Below, piece by piece: positions 1-12,353 of a stretch of DNA of 64,000 bases. The notes beneath the pieces were generated by a model, which saw only the letters and a list, made by a program, of their open reading frames with translations, had not been told where the DNA came from and made no database searches. Position 1 is the stretch's first letter. Every line of letters begins with the position of its first letter. Source of the stretch: Phoenix dactylifera (taxonomy: Eukaryota; Streptophyta; Magnoliopsida; Arecales; Arecaceae); contig NC_052400.1 in NCBI RefSeq assembly GCF_009389715.1, positions 19,933,674 to 19,997,673 of the forward strand, written 5' to 3'. The position numbers were made by a program, and so were the translations under genes.

Positions 1-1711
1 CTACGCCTAGGGCCGTGTCCCCCCCTAGGAAGGGACTGGGCTCCGCCCACCCAGAAGGCTACTATGTGCACAAAGGCCGATGTTCAACCCCCATCGACTA
101 TAGGTGTCCTGCAGATACTGCCAAGCCATGCATAAATGCCATAATGCACCCTCTCAATACTCTACTAAAAAGGAGTATAATCAAGACTACCACTCACTTG
201 ATCATGACCCAATCATAAACTAACATCAGGGTTAGAAGTGAGGGTCAAGGAAGTGCAATACAACTCAATATACCACTAAAAAGGCTCTACAAATCTTTGA
301 AATAGAGGAAATGAAATCAATTTACAAAAGAAATCATTTCACAATTCGGAATCAATTTGATTACTCATCAACCTCTCGTAATTCCTCTCAATGTTCCCTC
401 AAATGCATGTACAGAATAATCAAGCATAGAGAATCAAGATTATAGAGGAATCTACTACAATATCAATCAATATGCTCAAGTGGAATCAATTCACACTTGG
501 CGACATTCATGAAAATGAATTAAGGATGCTCATGGTGCAAAGTACATGACTCCCACTCACCTGTCAATCTGGCACAGCCCTGATACGCCTCCAAAAATCT
601 ACAGCAGGCAGTGGGGAACTTCTTCCTCTTGTTCCCTAGCTTCTTGCCCAACTATGACATGCATTTACAATACATTTAGTCTTGTATCAAGGGCCATAAT
701 CTACGTGCCAATTATAATATAGGGAACTTTAATTGATTCAACTCCCCCGTTCCCTAAATTTTTTCTTTTCTTTCTCTTTTTCTTTTTCTATTAATTAACT
801 CATCATTTATGTGTATTAGGGACTCCCTTGCACGAGTACAAGGTCTCCCTTAGCCTAATCTAGGCTTAATACCCTATTATAGCATGAAATCCCTTATTTT
901 CCACCCGGATGAACAGTAACCCGGACTGACAGTGGGTTACTTCATCCCGGTTTTGATCCACTTTCGGGACTCCAAATTTGATGAAATTTTTACCTAACAT
1001 TCTACACTCATAGGGGATTCTAAAGAGGTAACATGCATCATTATCGGAGGCCGTTTGACCCCCTAAATAATTCACCGAAGTTGGGACTTCGACACAGTTT
1101 TTTCGTAATGCCGGAAAAATTTGTCGAAATCCGATTCTTCCTCTTTTAACCACCTCTACAATCCTTATCTGACCTCTCTAGACTACATCCACCCTTTGTA
1201 TAGCCTAATGTCATCAAAAGACTAGATAGAAATGGATATTTACCTTTTTCTTTTTTGGAAATCGAGGTCCTTGCGTAGAGGAGAAGGAAATCTACACTTT
1301 TCCCTTCAGCTGGAAGTGCAACCGGGATCCCTTTCCCTCTCGAATCCCCTTCCTCTTCTTCTTTCTTCTTCTTCTTCTTCTCTTTTTCTTTCTTTCTTTC
1401 CTCTCTGTTTCACGCCTGAGACTCCCTCTCTCTCGGTTTCATTCCACCGACAGCACAACCCTCCCAATTAAGTCACATCAAAATACTATTCACCATTTTT
1501 TTAATATTATTAATTTCCCATTTTGCCCCTAACACTTCAACATATCTACTGTTATGCCATTAACTTTTGATTCCTTTCCAATTTTACCCTTACCACTTCA
1601 ACGCATCTACAACTATGCCATTATCTTTTGATTCCTTCCCATTTTACCCCTTATATCAATTTTAAAGGACTATTCTATCCCTTTTATATAAAAAAAAAAT
1701 TTTTGGGTTAT
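1..1711. other. Intergenic, probably repeat-derived
   Basis: I see no convincing gene here. Positions 866-1153 hold a 95-codon reading frame on the minus strand, and its smooth coding-like composition suggests an old retrotransposon remnant; I cannot name its family. Positions 1330-1400 are a pyrimidine-rich CTT/TTC tract. The rest is AT-rich. Confidence 0.35.
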
Positions 1712-1858
1712 TACACACACACACACATACATACATACATACATACATATACATACATGCATACATATACATACATACATACATACATACACACATATAT
1801 ACATACATACATATATACACACATACATACATATATACACACATATATACACATATAT

Positions 1859-1917
<59 letters not shown>
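1712..1917. repeat. Compound CA / CATA / TA microsatellite
   Basis: An uninterrupted run of CA, CATA and TA units, ending in pure TA. Reading frames through it on both strands are low-complexity artefacts. Confidence 0.97.
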
Positions 1918-1921
<4 letters not shown>

Positions 1922-1990
1922 AAAACAGCAATTCTTATAGCTCTAACATAAGTACATTCTGCCAAATCAAAAGAAAGTAAAAAATATAAG
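1918..1990 (-). mobile_element. LINE 3'-end fragment
   Basis: Read on the minus strand this resembles the 3' tail seen at 54601-54698 and 34218-34300, sharing the block around TTAGAGCTATA and the upstream AAAGTAAAAAATATA on the plus strand. No coding part remains. Confidence 0.4.
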
Positions 1991-3150
1991 GGAGGACATG
2001 TGTCTCCTACGGATGTATCTAAAATTTTTCTCTTCATTAACAAAATTTTAGGTGACTAATGTGGCTTACTGCGCATTGGTCCTCTTTATCCTCAAAAAAA
2101 ATTTAGGAAGGAGTGCAGACGATGAAGATTTATTGGGGTTTTTCTTGTGCATATATGCGAGAAAAGATTGATCTCACTCCACCTTCTCTCTCTCAAACAC
2201 ATGAAAAAAAGAAAAAAGAAACTACGATGCTTAATTTCATCATGGGAAATATAAATATCCATAAGAGGCTAGAACTTATATTATCTCCACTCTTGCATAA
2301 TATCTAAATCTTGGTTTAGTTTTCATGCAAATATTACATTATTTTTCTAAAGTTATTTGTTTCAGTATTTGCTCTTCTAATATACGTATCCTCAAAAAGA
2401 ATATCAGTTTCTCAAGTACGACTCTAATTTAGTAACAAGCAATATATACAAATATTCAAAATAAAACAATAAATATCTACAATAAACATTTTAATCATTT
2501 AAATTAAAAATTAGTTTTAAAATATATTTTTACCTTCTCTACAATCATATCAGTATTTTTTTAACCTTTTTTATGTATAATTTCTTCTTTGAAAAAGTGT
2601 TTTCATGGATTTTTTTTTTTTTTTTTTGCGCCGCTGCTTAAAATGCATTTGATTGTAAACCTTCATGATAGCAGTGATTATTTGTTCATAAGAAAACAAA
2701 ATTGATGCAAATCTCCGTCGAGTACGAATACGGTCATTTAAATATTCATTTGTCGCTTATTTTGTTGGTATTTTCTACGTGCACCCAGTTCAAGATAACC
2801 CAGCCTCAAACCATTTGTCAGATAAGTTTTATCCAAGGGACCGCAGAAAATGCTTACGCGGGCCCCAATCCACCGTCCACTTCCATCTCCCACCTCCACA
2901 TAATCTTATCCTAACACACGGCAACTCACGCGGCTGGACGAGATCAAGTCACCCAGAACGTGGACGGCGATCTTGGGTTCCCGCGTAGAAAGTTTTATGC
3001 GGTCGAAGCGTTCGGATCGTGCTGTCTCCTTGACTTGTCTGCGCGGATCCCACTGTGGTCGGTTTGTAAGTTCTAAAAGGATCCGCTGAGACTGAAGCAG
3101 CAAAAGCCAACGGCGAAAGAGCAAGAATAGGAGAGAGGGGAGAGAAGTCG
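1991..3150. other. Intergenic; upstream region of the MYB5-like gene
   Basis: AT-rich to about 2700, then increasingly GC-rich towards the MYB start. There is a T17-type run near 2611. No other gene is visible. The last 250 bases are probably promoter and 5' leader. Confidence 0.5.
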
Positions 3151-3151
3151 C

Positions 3152-3167
3152 AGAGAGAGAGAGAGAG
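3152..3167 (+). repeat. GA microsatellite abutting the MYB start codon
   Basis: Eight GA units end directly at the ATG at 3168, so they lie in the 5' leader. GA tracts in plant leaders are often length-variable. Confidence 0.9.
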
Positions 3168-4395
3168 ATGAGGAACCCGTCGTCAAGGTCAGGCCCAGGA
3201 TCTTCGTCGGCTTTGTCGTCGCCGGCGGCGGGTTCGAGGTCGGTGATGAAGCAGCGGCAAAAAGGAGCGCCGACGCCGTGCTGCAGCAAGGTGGGGGTGA
3301 AGAGGGGGCCGTGGACGCCGGAGGAGGACGAGGTGCTGGCGAAGTTCGTCAGGAAAGAAGGGGAGGGGCAGTGGCGGACGCTGCCGCACCGCGCGGGGCT
3401 CCTCCGCTGCGGGAAGAGTTGCCGCCTCCGGTGGATGAACTACCTCCGCCCCTCCATCAAGCGCGGCCCCATCGCCCCTGACGAGGAGGACCTCATCCTC
3501 CGACTCCACCGCCTTCTCGGCAACCGGTCCAAACCCTCTCCTAACCCCTCATCTCTTTCTTAGGGCCTGAGAGACCTTCCCTTTGTCTTCTATATTTTTC
3601 AGCTAAATCCTGGTGGAGCTTTTTCTAGGGTTTTATACAATTATAGTCTTCTATGAATAGATCTCCGTATTTCATGTTGTTCTATGGATGTTTTCTCTGT
3701 CTAAAATTTTGTTCTTGGTTTCTCGGAATGAGAGCAGGTGGTCACTGATAGCTGGGAGGATCCCCGGGCGAACCGATAACGAGATCAAGAACTACTGGAA
3801 CACCCACCTCAGCAAGAAGCTAATCAGCCAAGGCATCGATCCCCGCACCCACAAGCCCTTGATCTCCTTCTCCACGAATCCTGATGCCCTCCTCCCGGAG
3901 GGTCCCAAAATCCAGCCGCCAGCAAGAATACCATGCCGCAACCCTAACCCTAACCCTAATGCAAACCCTGCAGGCTCCCCCATACCTTCTGTTCACCAAC
4001 AAATAAGTGGTGGTCATGGAGGCGTCGGCCCTCATGACGATCGTGATGGCTTCTTCGGCAGCGTGAGTCTGGAACAAGATGATGGATGGCAGAACACCGA
4101 GGCGTCTGCTTCCATGGATTTGCAGGGAAGCCAAGGAGGAGGTGACACTGGAGAAGATGATGTCCTCTCCTCCTTCCTCGACTCTCTCATCAATGATGAC
4201 ATTTTCCTGCAGAACCAGCACCAGAATGTTAATTGTAATGACAACAACAACAACGGGCAGATTCAATCAAACGATCCTAGTATATCTTTAGGACCAGGTT
4301 TTGGCCTTGGAACATTATGGGAATCTACCTTCGCGTCTCCAGCTCGTCTGGATGAGGAGATTCATGGGCAAGTTGTAGACCATGCAGGCAAGTAG
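3168..4395 (+). CDS. MYB5: R2R3-MYB transcription factor, MYB5-like
   Basis: Exons are 3168-3526 and 3738-4395, joined inside an Arg codon just before Trp121, giving 338 residues. R2 (about 48-98) and R3 (about 100-150) are complete, with Trp at 49, 69, 89, 121 and 140; the first R3 Trp is Ile102, as is normal in plants. The bHLH-binding signature is intact at 108-127 (D108, L109, R112, L116, L123, R127). R3 is followed by the [10 protein letters not shown] motif of the MYB5 group. The N-terminus MRNP supports this start. A C-terminal acidic motif at 260-274 (FLDSLINDD) also fits that group. Known MYB5 proteins act in the nucleus with bHLH and WD40 partners on proanthocyanidin, mucilage or trichome genes; that role here is inferred from family. 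There is only one intron, at the usual R3 site. A polyadenylation-like AATAAA lies near 4529. Confidence 0.88.
3939..3959 (+). repeat. Telomere-like CCCTAA repeat inside MYB exon 2
   Basis: Three CCCTAA units in tandem encode the alternating Asn-Pro stretch at residues 188-194 of the MYB protein. The frame is kept. Confidence 0.85.
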
Positions 4396-6718
4396 TTCTG
4401 AGTGTCTGCCCTTCTGTCATGTGATAATACTTTAACATATGTGTGCAATTCTATATATCCTTGTTGACATGTATTTTGTGAACGTCGTGTATGATAATTT
4501 TGTAAGGAAGCAGGGTTCTGTCTGTATGAATAAATTTGTTCGGTGGCCTTTGTAATGGTTTAATAGAATCTTCATTCAATATTTTTCGTAGCTGTCATTC
4601 AATGTCCAAAGAGTTCTGCTCGATATTGTTCCATTGCCATTCACTCGCAGCAGACCAGAAGCTACTAATTCTCCTTGCTGCATGCTCATTTGTTGCCTTT
4701 TTAATACACACACACACACACACATATATATTAATGATGATGAAGAGAAATACAAGGAAACTTTGTCATGTTATTATGTTGTACGTTGTGTAAGTAGTTG
4801 CTTGTTCTATTTTCAGTTTACCCACTAAAGAAAGTACACAGAAAAAAGAGAATGCCAAGGTTTTGCCCCTTCTCCACGAACCAATGCTATATGAAAACAT
4901 GGATACTTTTCTTGCAGTCATGAGTCTCAACTCAAATGAATTTTTATAGTGTACTTCAATAATCTCATATAGTATGGTGACGAGAATCAGACCATAGAAA
5001 TGAAGTTACAGTTATTTGTGCTGAAGAGACCTAGTTTGAAATATAGAACTTGCGAGTAATCCTATAAGAGCAAACTTAGCTTCATGGTTTAATGTGCATG
5101 TATCTATTGGAAATAAAGTGCTTCACTGAAGCAAACAATCATTTAAATTCTATACGCTAAAGCTCTTTGATTCCTTGTCAGAGCTGTCATATAGCTTGAT
5201 CTTCAAGGAGTCTGATTCATATGATGGTTGCGGTAATATTTGCAAAAGGACCAGCATGTTTATTTATCGGCCAACTATATTTTATAAGATTACTCTATGT
5301 GCTTGTTATGATACCGGAGCGGATGGTCTGAGAAGGTGAATCTGGGGCATATTATGAAGACTATAGACGATCTAAAAGGATAAAATTCATGATCAGATAT
5401 ATGACCATAGAGAGAGGATAGAAAAACAAACGAACTAGATAAAATTGTTAGAAGGATCCTAAGAATTAATAGTTGTATGCAGAAACATCTTGAGATAGAA
5501 CAAAAAATATATATTTGACGAACAAGTACCATTACGTTGCATTATTTCTTCTAGATGATGGACTCCTTGAATCCACTATTGGTTCTTTTTAGATCTTACA
5601 AGAAAAGAGAAGGAAATAGAGAGTTCTCAATCAAAAGAGAAACAAAGGCAGTAGACAAAAGTAGCAGAGTATGCTAATTCATGTTTCTGCCAATTATCTG
5701 AGTACCATTCGGAAGCATATGCACCTAGAGTAACTTGCCATTCGTGTGACAGTCATTCAATACAAGGATAACTTGATAAGAAACTAAACTCCGCTTACCT
5801 TGAATCTATACTGACCGTGACTTTGTAAATCCTATAAAGCTCTATGATTTTTGGCAAAGTCGATCCCTAAGCTGCAATAACACCATGCAAGGCTCAGTTG
5901 CTACAGAAATATACGTGAGGTAATTGATCACTATGTGAGCTGCAAGATATGAACTGCCAATTACCAGGAGCAAGGTTCTTATCTTACCTAATAAACTAAT
6001 ACCTTTATATCCACAAGTAAATATAATTATTACTTCTTCTGGTATTTGCATGTGATAACTCTTAGAATTTGGATCTACGGATTTACAACTGGTGTACATG
6101 TAGTTATTGCACTACTACATTATCTTCTTTTAAAGTAAATTGCCTACCACATTATCATATTTGAACATTAATTACCTTACCATTAGAATAAGCATTCACA
6201 GAAGACAGCATCAAAGATTTTAAGAAGTATAAATTCAGCGTTGTCTTCTTGGTTCGCAAGTGGTAAGAGCTAAAAGATACTTGAATGAATAACATGATGT
6301 GCCCTTGTATGTTTAAATTATATAATGTGGTCTTGAATTTATCAATTAAAAAAGGCACTAGACTAAGCAATTATGACACTGTCAGGAATGAAATGACCTA
6401 TTGACATCCGTTATGGAGATAATAACTTTAAAATTGATTGCTTCTAAATCAATCTCTTCTCAATTCAATAATCTTAGGAGAGAACCATGAGTTATATCCT
6501 TTATAGTGTGCAAACTATGAAGATTATGAGACTCTATTATCATCTTGTTAATTTACACGGTCCTTAATTTGTTTTTCTCGGTTTAAGAAATCAATTTCTA
6601 TATTTTCTTTTCAAAAAAAAAGGGACAACTACAAGAATAATACATCTATTGGCTCATAAGCTAGGGATATTTCCTATATTGTTTTAAATATCATTCACCT
6701 AAAATAATGAAATTAGTT
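4396..6718. other. Intergenic; MYB 3' flank then AT-rich DNA
   Basis: A (CA)n(TA)n microsatellite lies at 4705-4731. The remainder is AT-rich with only short reading frames of no recognisable family. I see nothing else in it. Confidence 0.5.
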
Positions 6719-7479
6719 CCCTCTGGGAGGGGTAGGCCATCAGGAGTGCATATGTAGCCTACCACATATGGTTAGATAGAAATACCTAAATTTTTGAAGG
6801 TAGAAGGGCGCACCCAAGGACGATTGCAGAAAGGGCTTTGCTTCATGCTGCAGAGTTTATTAGCACTACTGTGGAGGCTTGACCCGGAACAGCGAGAAAA
6901 ATATAGGACTTCCATTCAACCATTTTGGCGGCCAAGGTGATCTTTGTATCCTGGGATCCTCCTACCCCTGGTACTCTCAAAGTAAACTTCAATGGCAGCG
7001 TATTTCGGTCTAGAGGTGAAAGAGGGATCGATTTTGCAATTAGGGACTGTGACGCCAGACATATCACCGCCGGAGGGCGTCGCATCTTTGATGAGACAGT
7101 ATGTGGAGCCGAGTTGAGGACGGCTTGGAAAAGGGTCCTCTATGCGAGAGGGATACTCGGTGCAGATAGCATCCATCTAGAGGGAGACTCAACTACGGTG
7201 CTTGAGTGAATTTTAAGGCAGCATGTCTGTGATGATCAGCACCCACTCCTTCGAGATATCCAAAGGTTCGCAAGAGAGTGACTCTTTTCGAGTTTCTTGT
7301 GTCTATTGGGAGGCAAACAATGTAGTGGACTGGGTCGCCTCCTACACGGCACATCATGCGGAAGAGTTCTTTTGGGTGGATCAGAAATCGACTCCTGATC
7401 CTCTTCACTATGTACTCTTTTCTAATTTTATAGGGTGCACTCACACATGACTAGTGTGAGTAACCATTGTAGCAAAAAA
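6719..7479 (+). mobile_element. 5'-truncated LINE copy with RNase H domain
   Basis: Bounded by near-identical 15-bp direct repeats at 6704-6718 and 7480-7494 (one mismatch), with an A-run at the 3' end. It encodes a decayed RNase H-like domain of the plant LINE type: a WDPP..GTLKVNFNG core near 6949-6993, then AELRTAW and EGDST, and after a frameshift EANNVVDWVASY near 7307. The first catalytic Asp is Asn in KVNFNG. A stop near 6883 and the frameshift near 7209 make it a pseudogene. No reverse transcriptase is present. Confidence 0.8.
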
Positions 7480-7494
7480 ATAATGAACTTAGTT

Positions 7495-8149
7495 GTGACA
7501 AATAGGGACGGTGTTGGGCATGGGTCAAGTAGGCCATTACCCATACCATTACTCATAGTCGTCCCATACTTGCCTTGAGATGGGGCAGGATGGACAAAGT
7601 CTCGAAGCAAGGAAAATGGATAGAGTTAGATACGGCAGGTTAGATGAATCGGCTCAAATAAAGCTATAAAAATTGAGTTTTTTTTTTCATGCAAATCAAT
7701 ATTTTTACCTTAGAAGTAGGATTTATGAAGAGTTCTAAATATCTAAGTTGGATCCGAGGCAGGTTTTACTATTACCCATACTCACCTCGGATCCATTGCA
7801 AGTTAGGTAAAACCTTTCCCATTAGATATTCGTTGAGGCAGAGTAAATTGCCACCCCTAGTGACAAAAGATTCTGATGAAATAATTGGTTACATAGAGAA
7901 CTAATAACAATAAACTATACCATTTTTAGAAGATTGATAGTTTCTTGATGATATTTAGACTAACCTAGGCACATCACCTTGCTTAAATTTTCTTTGAACA
8001 AATTAGCTAAAGCAACATGCAAATTTCCTTCCAACTCACCCTCTAGAGAAACATATATTTTAGCCTAACTGATTAGTCAATCATCACACTAAGATGTCTA
8101 GGTATATATATTCAAAAGATACATGGCAACTCAAAATAGTTGACGCAAT
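7495..8149. other. Intergenic, no gene seen
   Basis: AT-rich. The only reading frames are short and unrecognised, for example 7689-7904. Confidence 0.4.
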
Positions 8150-8275
8150 TAACCAGTCTTAAGCTTAGATAGTTGGAATCCCTCTCCTCTTGGAAGAGGT
8201 CAGAAGTTCAAGCCTTGGTGGTGGAATCCTCTTCATGATTCTCTTATAAAAAATTAAAAAGGAAAAAGAAAGAGT
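8150..8275 (+). mobile_element. tRNA-derived SINE candidate
   Basis: A box-like TAGATAGTTGG lies at 8166-8176 and B box-like AAGTTCAAGCC at 8204-8214, at a typical tRNA-promoter spacing. An A-rich tail follows from about 8248. I found no clear target duplication. Confidence 0.45.
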
Positions 8276-9400
8276 CAACAATTGAAACCCATTTCAATTT
8301 AGAAGACCAATGGGAGGTATCTTGATGGGGTGTTCTAGCATTTTCAAGTAATTTTGGGCGTCATATTGCGGGAGTAGTTTGTGAATAAGGCAATTAGTAG
8401 AAAATAGATGAATTTGGATTTCTAAGCTAGACTATAAATGCTTTTTGTGTTAGATGTAAATATAGTCAAAGAATAACTCAATTAAAAGGGCAGCTCCGAA
8501 GTCAGTAAGTCAGTCAATTCAGAAAGGCGATCAGTGGATCAAGTGGGAAGAGCGGACAGAAAGAGGAGACCTTTGCCTGTCTGCTTCTAACCCTGTCTTG
8601 CTCCCAACCAGAATTCATCTAAAGTCTTCTGGCCGAGGCTAGCGAAAGGTGGCTTAGTCATGCCAAAAATCCTTATCCCAGGGGATTATTTGCTTAAAAA
8701 ATCACAGCATAAAGGCCGTTTTGCCACTTAAAAGTCCATTGGCATCATCCGGGATGGTATTTAGAAGGGATCAATAAAGCCAGTGCTGAGATGTGTGAAA
8801 TGACTGGTTTTATGAATTGGGACTGCAGGCTTAATCAAATTATGGTACACCATATATGGAATGATCTCTCTCATTTTCAGGTGTATTTACGTCAAATAAG
8901 GGTTGATTGGGCTGAATAAATTACATAAAAGGAAGAACACTGTCCATTGGAGGGGAATCGAAGGGAAGAGAAAGGCGGTTGATGACTAGTTATCATTTGG
9001 GAAGGTCAAGAACCTATCCAAATCTTAAGAATATGCCAAGCCCCAATTACTCTTTGTTGTGGGGACATCTTACACTAGTAGATGGAGTTCGAGACTGTTT
9101 GGTTTGGTCTGACCGGACGCTGGGGCGTGGTAGAAATCATTGATGTGATGGACCTACCATGACTTCAGACCTCAAAGAAAATAATATCTAAAAAATATTT
9201 TTTTTTGGGACCCAACCAAACTGGCATCGATGGCTGGTGAGGAAGTAGTTCATGGTCATCCGACTCATCTCGCACTAAATGATGCGCGGTTGTACACTCG
9301 CAAGGAGGAAAGAGCTACATGGCCCAAGATAACCCATTCGACGTGGTGCCTGATGAATGGCCAGTATTTGCGAATTAAACTAACCTCAAGCCACAACGGA
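8276..9400. other. Intergenic, no gene seen
   Basis: Nothing recognisable apart from a 15-bp motif at 9092-9106 that recurs inverted at 11914-11928. Confidence 0.4.
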
Positions 9401-9790
9401 TGGGCTACCTATGAGGACTTATGCAGGTATCTATTTAGTTCTATATCAACTATACACTGGGTAAATCTTAAGCACTTATACAAGACCAAAAAACTTAAAT
9501 AATACCTTCTTTGTTCATTTTTTAAGGTGTGATCTTAAGGTTTAAAAAGTAATATCAGAGCGGATCAGATCCATAACCCATGTAGATTAGAAAAAACTGC
9601 AACTTAGATCTTTTGGACTAACTATAAGCTGATCGTGGTGTTTGTGATTAGATTTGAATAGATTTGGATCCTCGGCCTAGCGAAGATATTGGAACTTATG
9701 TCATGATTCGTACGAGCTATACTCTTTGGGTAGATCTTTAGTATTTATACCGAAGACTTGGGCCGTGCCTCATACAATACACATAGCACG
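9400..9790 (+). mobile_element. LTR-like repeat with primer-binding-site-like motif, copy 1
   Basis: Homologous by eye to the minus-strand copies at 48060-48365 and 49470-49690. It carries ATATCAGAGC at about 9552, a diverged match to the initiator-tRNA-Met primer site TGGTATCAGAGC. No gag or pol is visible. Confidence 0.5.
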
Positions 9791-12087
9791 TGAATACATG
9801 ATTAAGCCTAAAGAGAGAGACATCAAGTAGTGGTTCCCAAATCATTTATTCACCCAACAACTTTAGTTGGAAATCATATATCTATACTTGGCCAACTGGT
9901 GACTGGTAAGTTTGAAAGGTAGTTGATTTTGATCAAAGAGTGCAGCATATTAATTTGCTTCATTTTTTATGTTTTTCTGTGGACAAAGTGATGTCGAGAA
10001 TGAGACGTGGTTCAACTAGTCAATTGTCCAGCTAAACTGACATAATTTGCTAACTTGTCTGCCCTTTAGATCAACAAGCAATGCAGGCTACTGTATTTAT
10101 AATGGATTTACTAGCCAAAAGTTGTTTCCTTCATCAAATAATGCTATAGGCGAGTTTTGTGCTACATCACATAACTTTCATGGCCCCACATTATTTGACA
10201 AGCGAGGTTCGACAACTAAATGAAGAACGTTGGTTGTTGACTTAGATAAAAATAAAGTGAGGTGTTCAGCTACGTAAGTATGATGGGTGTACGCGCACAT
10301 AGCCATTAGAGTGAAAAATCATGAACAGCTAGCCTTTTCTGAATAAGAAAATTTCAACAAGACAAGAATACCATTTTTCATTGGTTGTGAATGCGAGCCA
10401 TCCATACCAAGATGCGCAACAAACATCATTGCTTAACATGCATCTATGGTTATGTTAGATGAAAAGTATAGCGCTTTAGAGAGCCAAGTTTTATCTTCCT
10501 TTGGACAAAGTATACAAACTATGCTCACATTGGAGTTAGGACAAAAAAGAGGGAGCCATCTTATATTCTTTTTTTTCATATGCTAATTCAGTTTGCTCCC
10601 CTTCATATTATCTCATGAAATGCTTGTTGTCAGCATGTCAGGTTAGAAATTTCCTACTTTAGGGTGAACAAATGCTATATATATATGCTGCTTACAATGA
10701 ACTTGATATCTTACGACTCACATTACATTTTCTAAAGAAAAAAAAAAGAGAGAAACCTGCTTACATTACTCTCATCATTTTATGAACTTTAATGTTTAAC
10801 TTAATTTTTAAACATGTTTAGATTTTTCTTATAGTGACATTTGTGAACATTGGCAAGGAAGGTGTTTTGGTTATTGGCTTGTTATTAATTGGAATATTGA
10901 TTTCCATCTCTTATTATCATAAATAAAATAAAAAACTACTACTGTAGTATGTTTAATTTTTGGTTTGTTGGCTGGTGGCTTTTCCTTCGCCTCCTATTGC
11001 CCTTGCTTCAACCCATTTTTTTCTTGAACAAAAAATAGAATTAAAACAGATGCAGATTAAACTAAAGATATTAAGCATAACAAAATTTTGTTCAATTTTG
11101 TAATAGAACAACTACAAATTCTTGACCACGAATGCAGCTGGCTCGGAAATCTCTTCCCATTTCTTGTCCTGCACAAGGTTTGGCATGCTCAGAGCATTCA
11201 ACCATACGCTTGTATTAATGCGGACTAGAAAGTAATAGTTGAGAAGAGGAGATAGAAGGGAAAAATGGCAGATTCAGATAAAAATGCTACCCCTGATCTA
11301 TTAGGATACCGCAAATCACCTTTCGGTTTTGATCCGTGATTGCTGATTCCAACTATAGCACTGATTCCAACTATGGCAGATTCAAACATGATTTACGAAC
11401 AAGAAGACCACCGATAGAACTGTTGCACATCATTACTGAAGCGAAAAATAAAACTCACGAATCTAAGCTTGCAAATGACATTTCAAGAACATATAGAGTT
11501 CACAGAAACATGCACGGTATCGTTAATAACATTTGCAGCCAAATACAACTCACCTGATAACGCCACCAATTGGAACTCCACGCTACGATGACCATCATCT
11601 TTTCTAAAACACTCCGGGTATCCTTACTGAAGCGAGAGGACGTGAGCTTCTCTCCGTGGAGGGAAACAACTAGGAGAAAAGAGGAGGATTGCATAGATTT
11701 GTATCATGTGATGCGCACGTAAATTGGCATCATGCACGTGAGAGGAAATTTCTGTGCGTGTTCAACTGAATGGGAGGTAAGAATTTAATTGGCGAGGGAA
11801 AGAGGTGTGGCGTCTAACGTTGCAAATTTGGTTGGCTGTGAGTTCGGACCGACCGGTAGCCTAAGGAAATTATTTCACTCGTCAACTTGTGGAAAGGGAG
11901 GTCCGAGCTGCAGCAAACCAAACAGTCTAAACCAAGGTTCTCATCTTGTGGTTAAGTAGACCAACCTTTCTTCGACGATCCTCGTGGAGGAACTCGTGTC
12001 GTAGCTACCGTGTTGATGGGCTTGGTTGGGTCCATGTCAGGTACAGCCAAATGTCGACTTCGGCCAGCCCAATAGAGAATTGGGTCG

Positions 12088-12090
<3 letters not shown>
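9791..12090. other. Intergenic, no gene seen
   Basis: AT-rich with scattered short reading frames (11336-11557 plus strand, 11500-11694 minus strand) that I cannot assign. Confidence 0.4.
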
Positions 12091-12165
<75 letters not shown>

Positions 12166-12178
12166 TATATATATATAG
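12091..12178. repeat. TA microsatellite
   Basis: About 40 TA units with one interruption near 12164. Confidence 0.97.
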
Positions 12179-12353
12179 AGTTTTTAATTTCTTGAAACAA
12201 TTTTTGCTTGTAATTTTTCATACAAGATTTAGATTTGTAAGTATTGTAAAAAAAAATCCTAAGCCCAAGCCCTACCTATTTAATTACCAAACATGGACAA
12301 ACAAGGCTCATGCTTTAGAATAACTTGGGTGGTCAAAGGATAGCCAGAGTGGC

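Noticed and set aside
1662-2043. Several frames of Tyr-Ile-His-Thr or Cys-Val-Tyr repeats
   Set aside because: Translation of the CA/TA microsatellite.
3189-3509. 106-codon minus-strand frame over MYB exon 1
   Set aside because: Shadow of the GC-rich coding exon.
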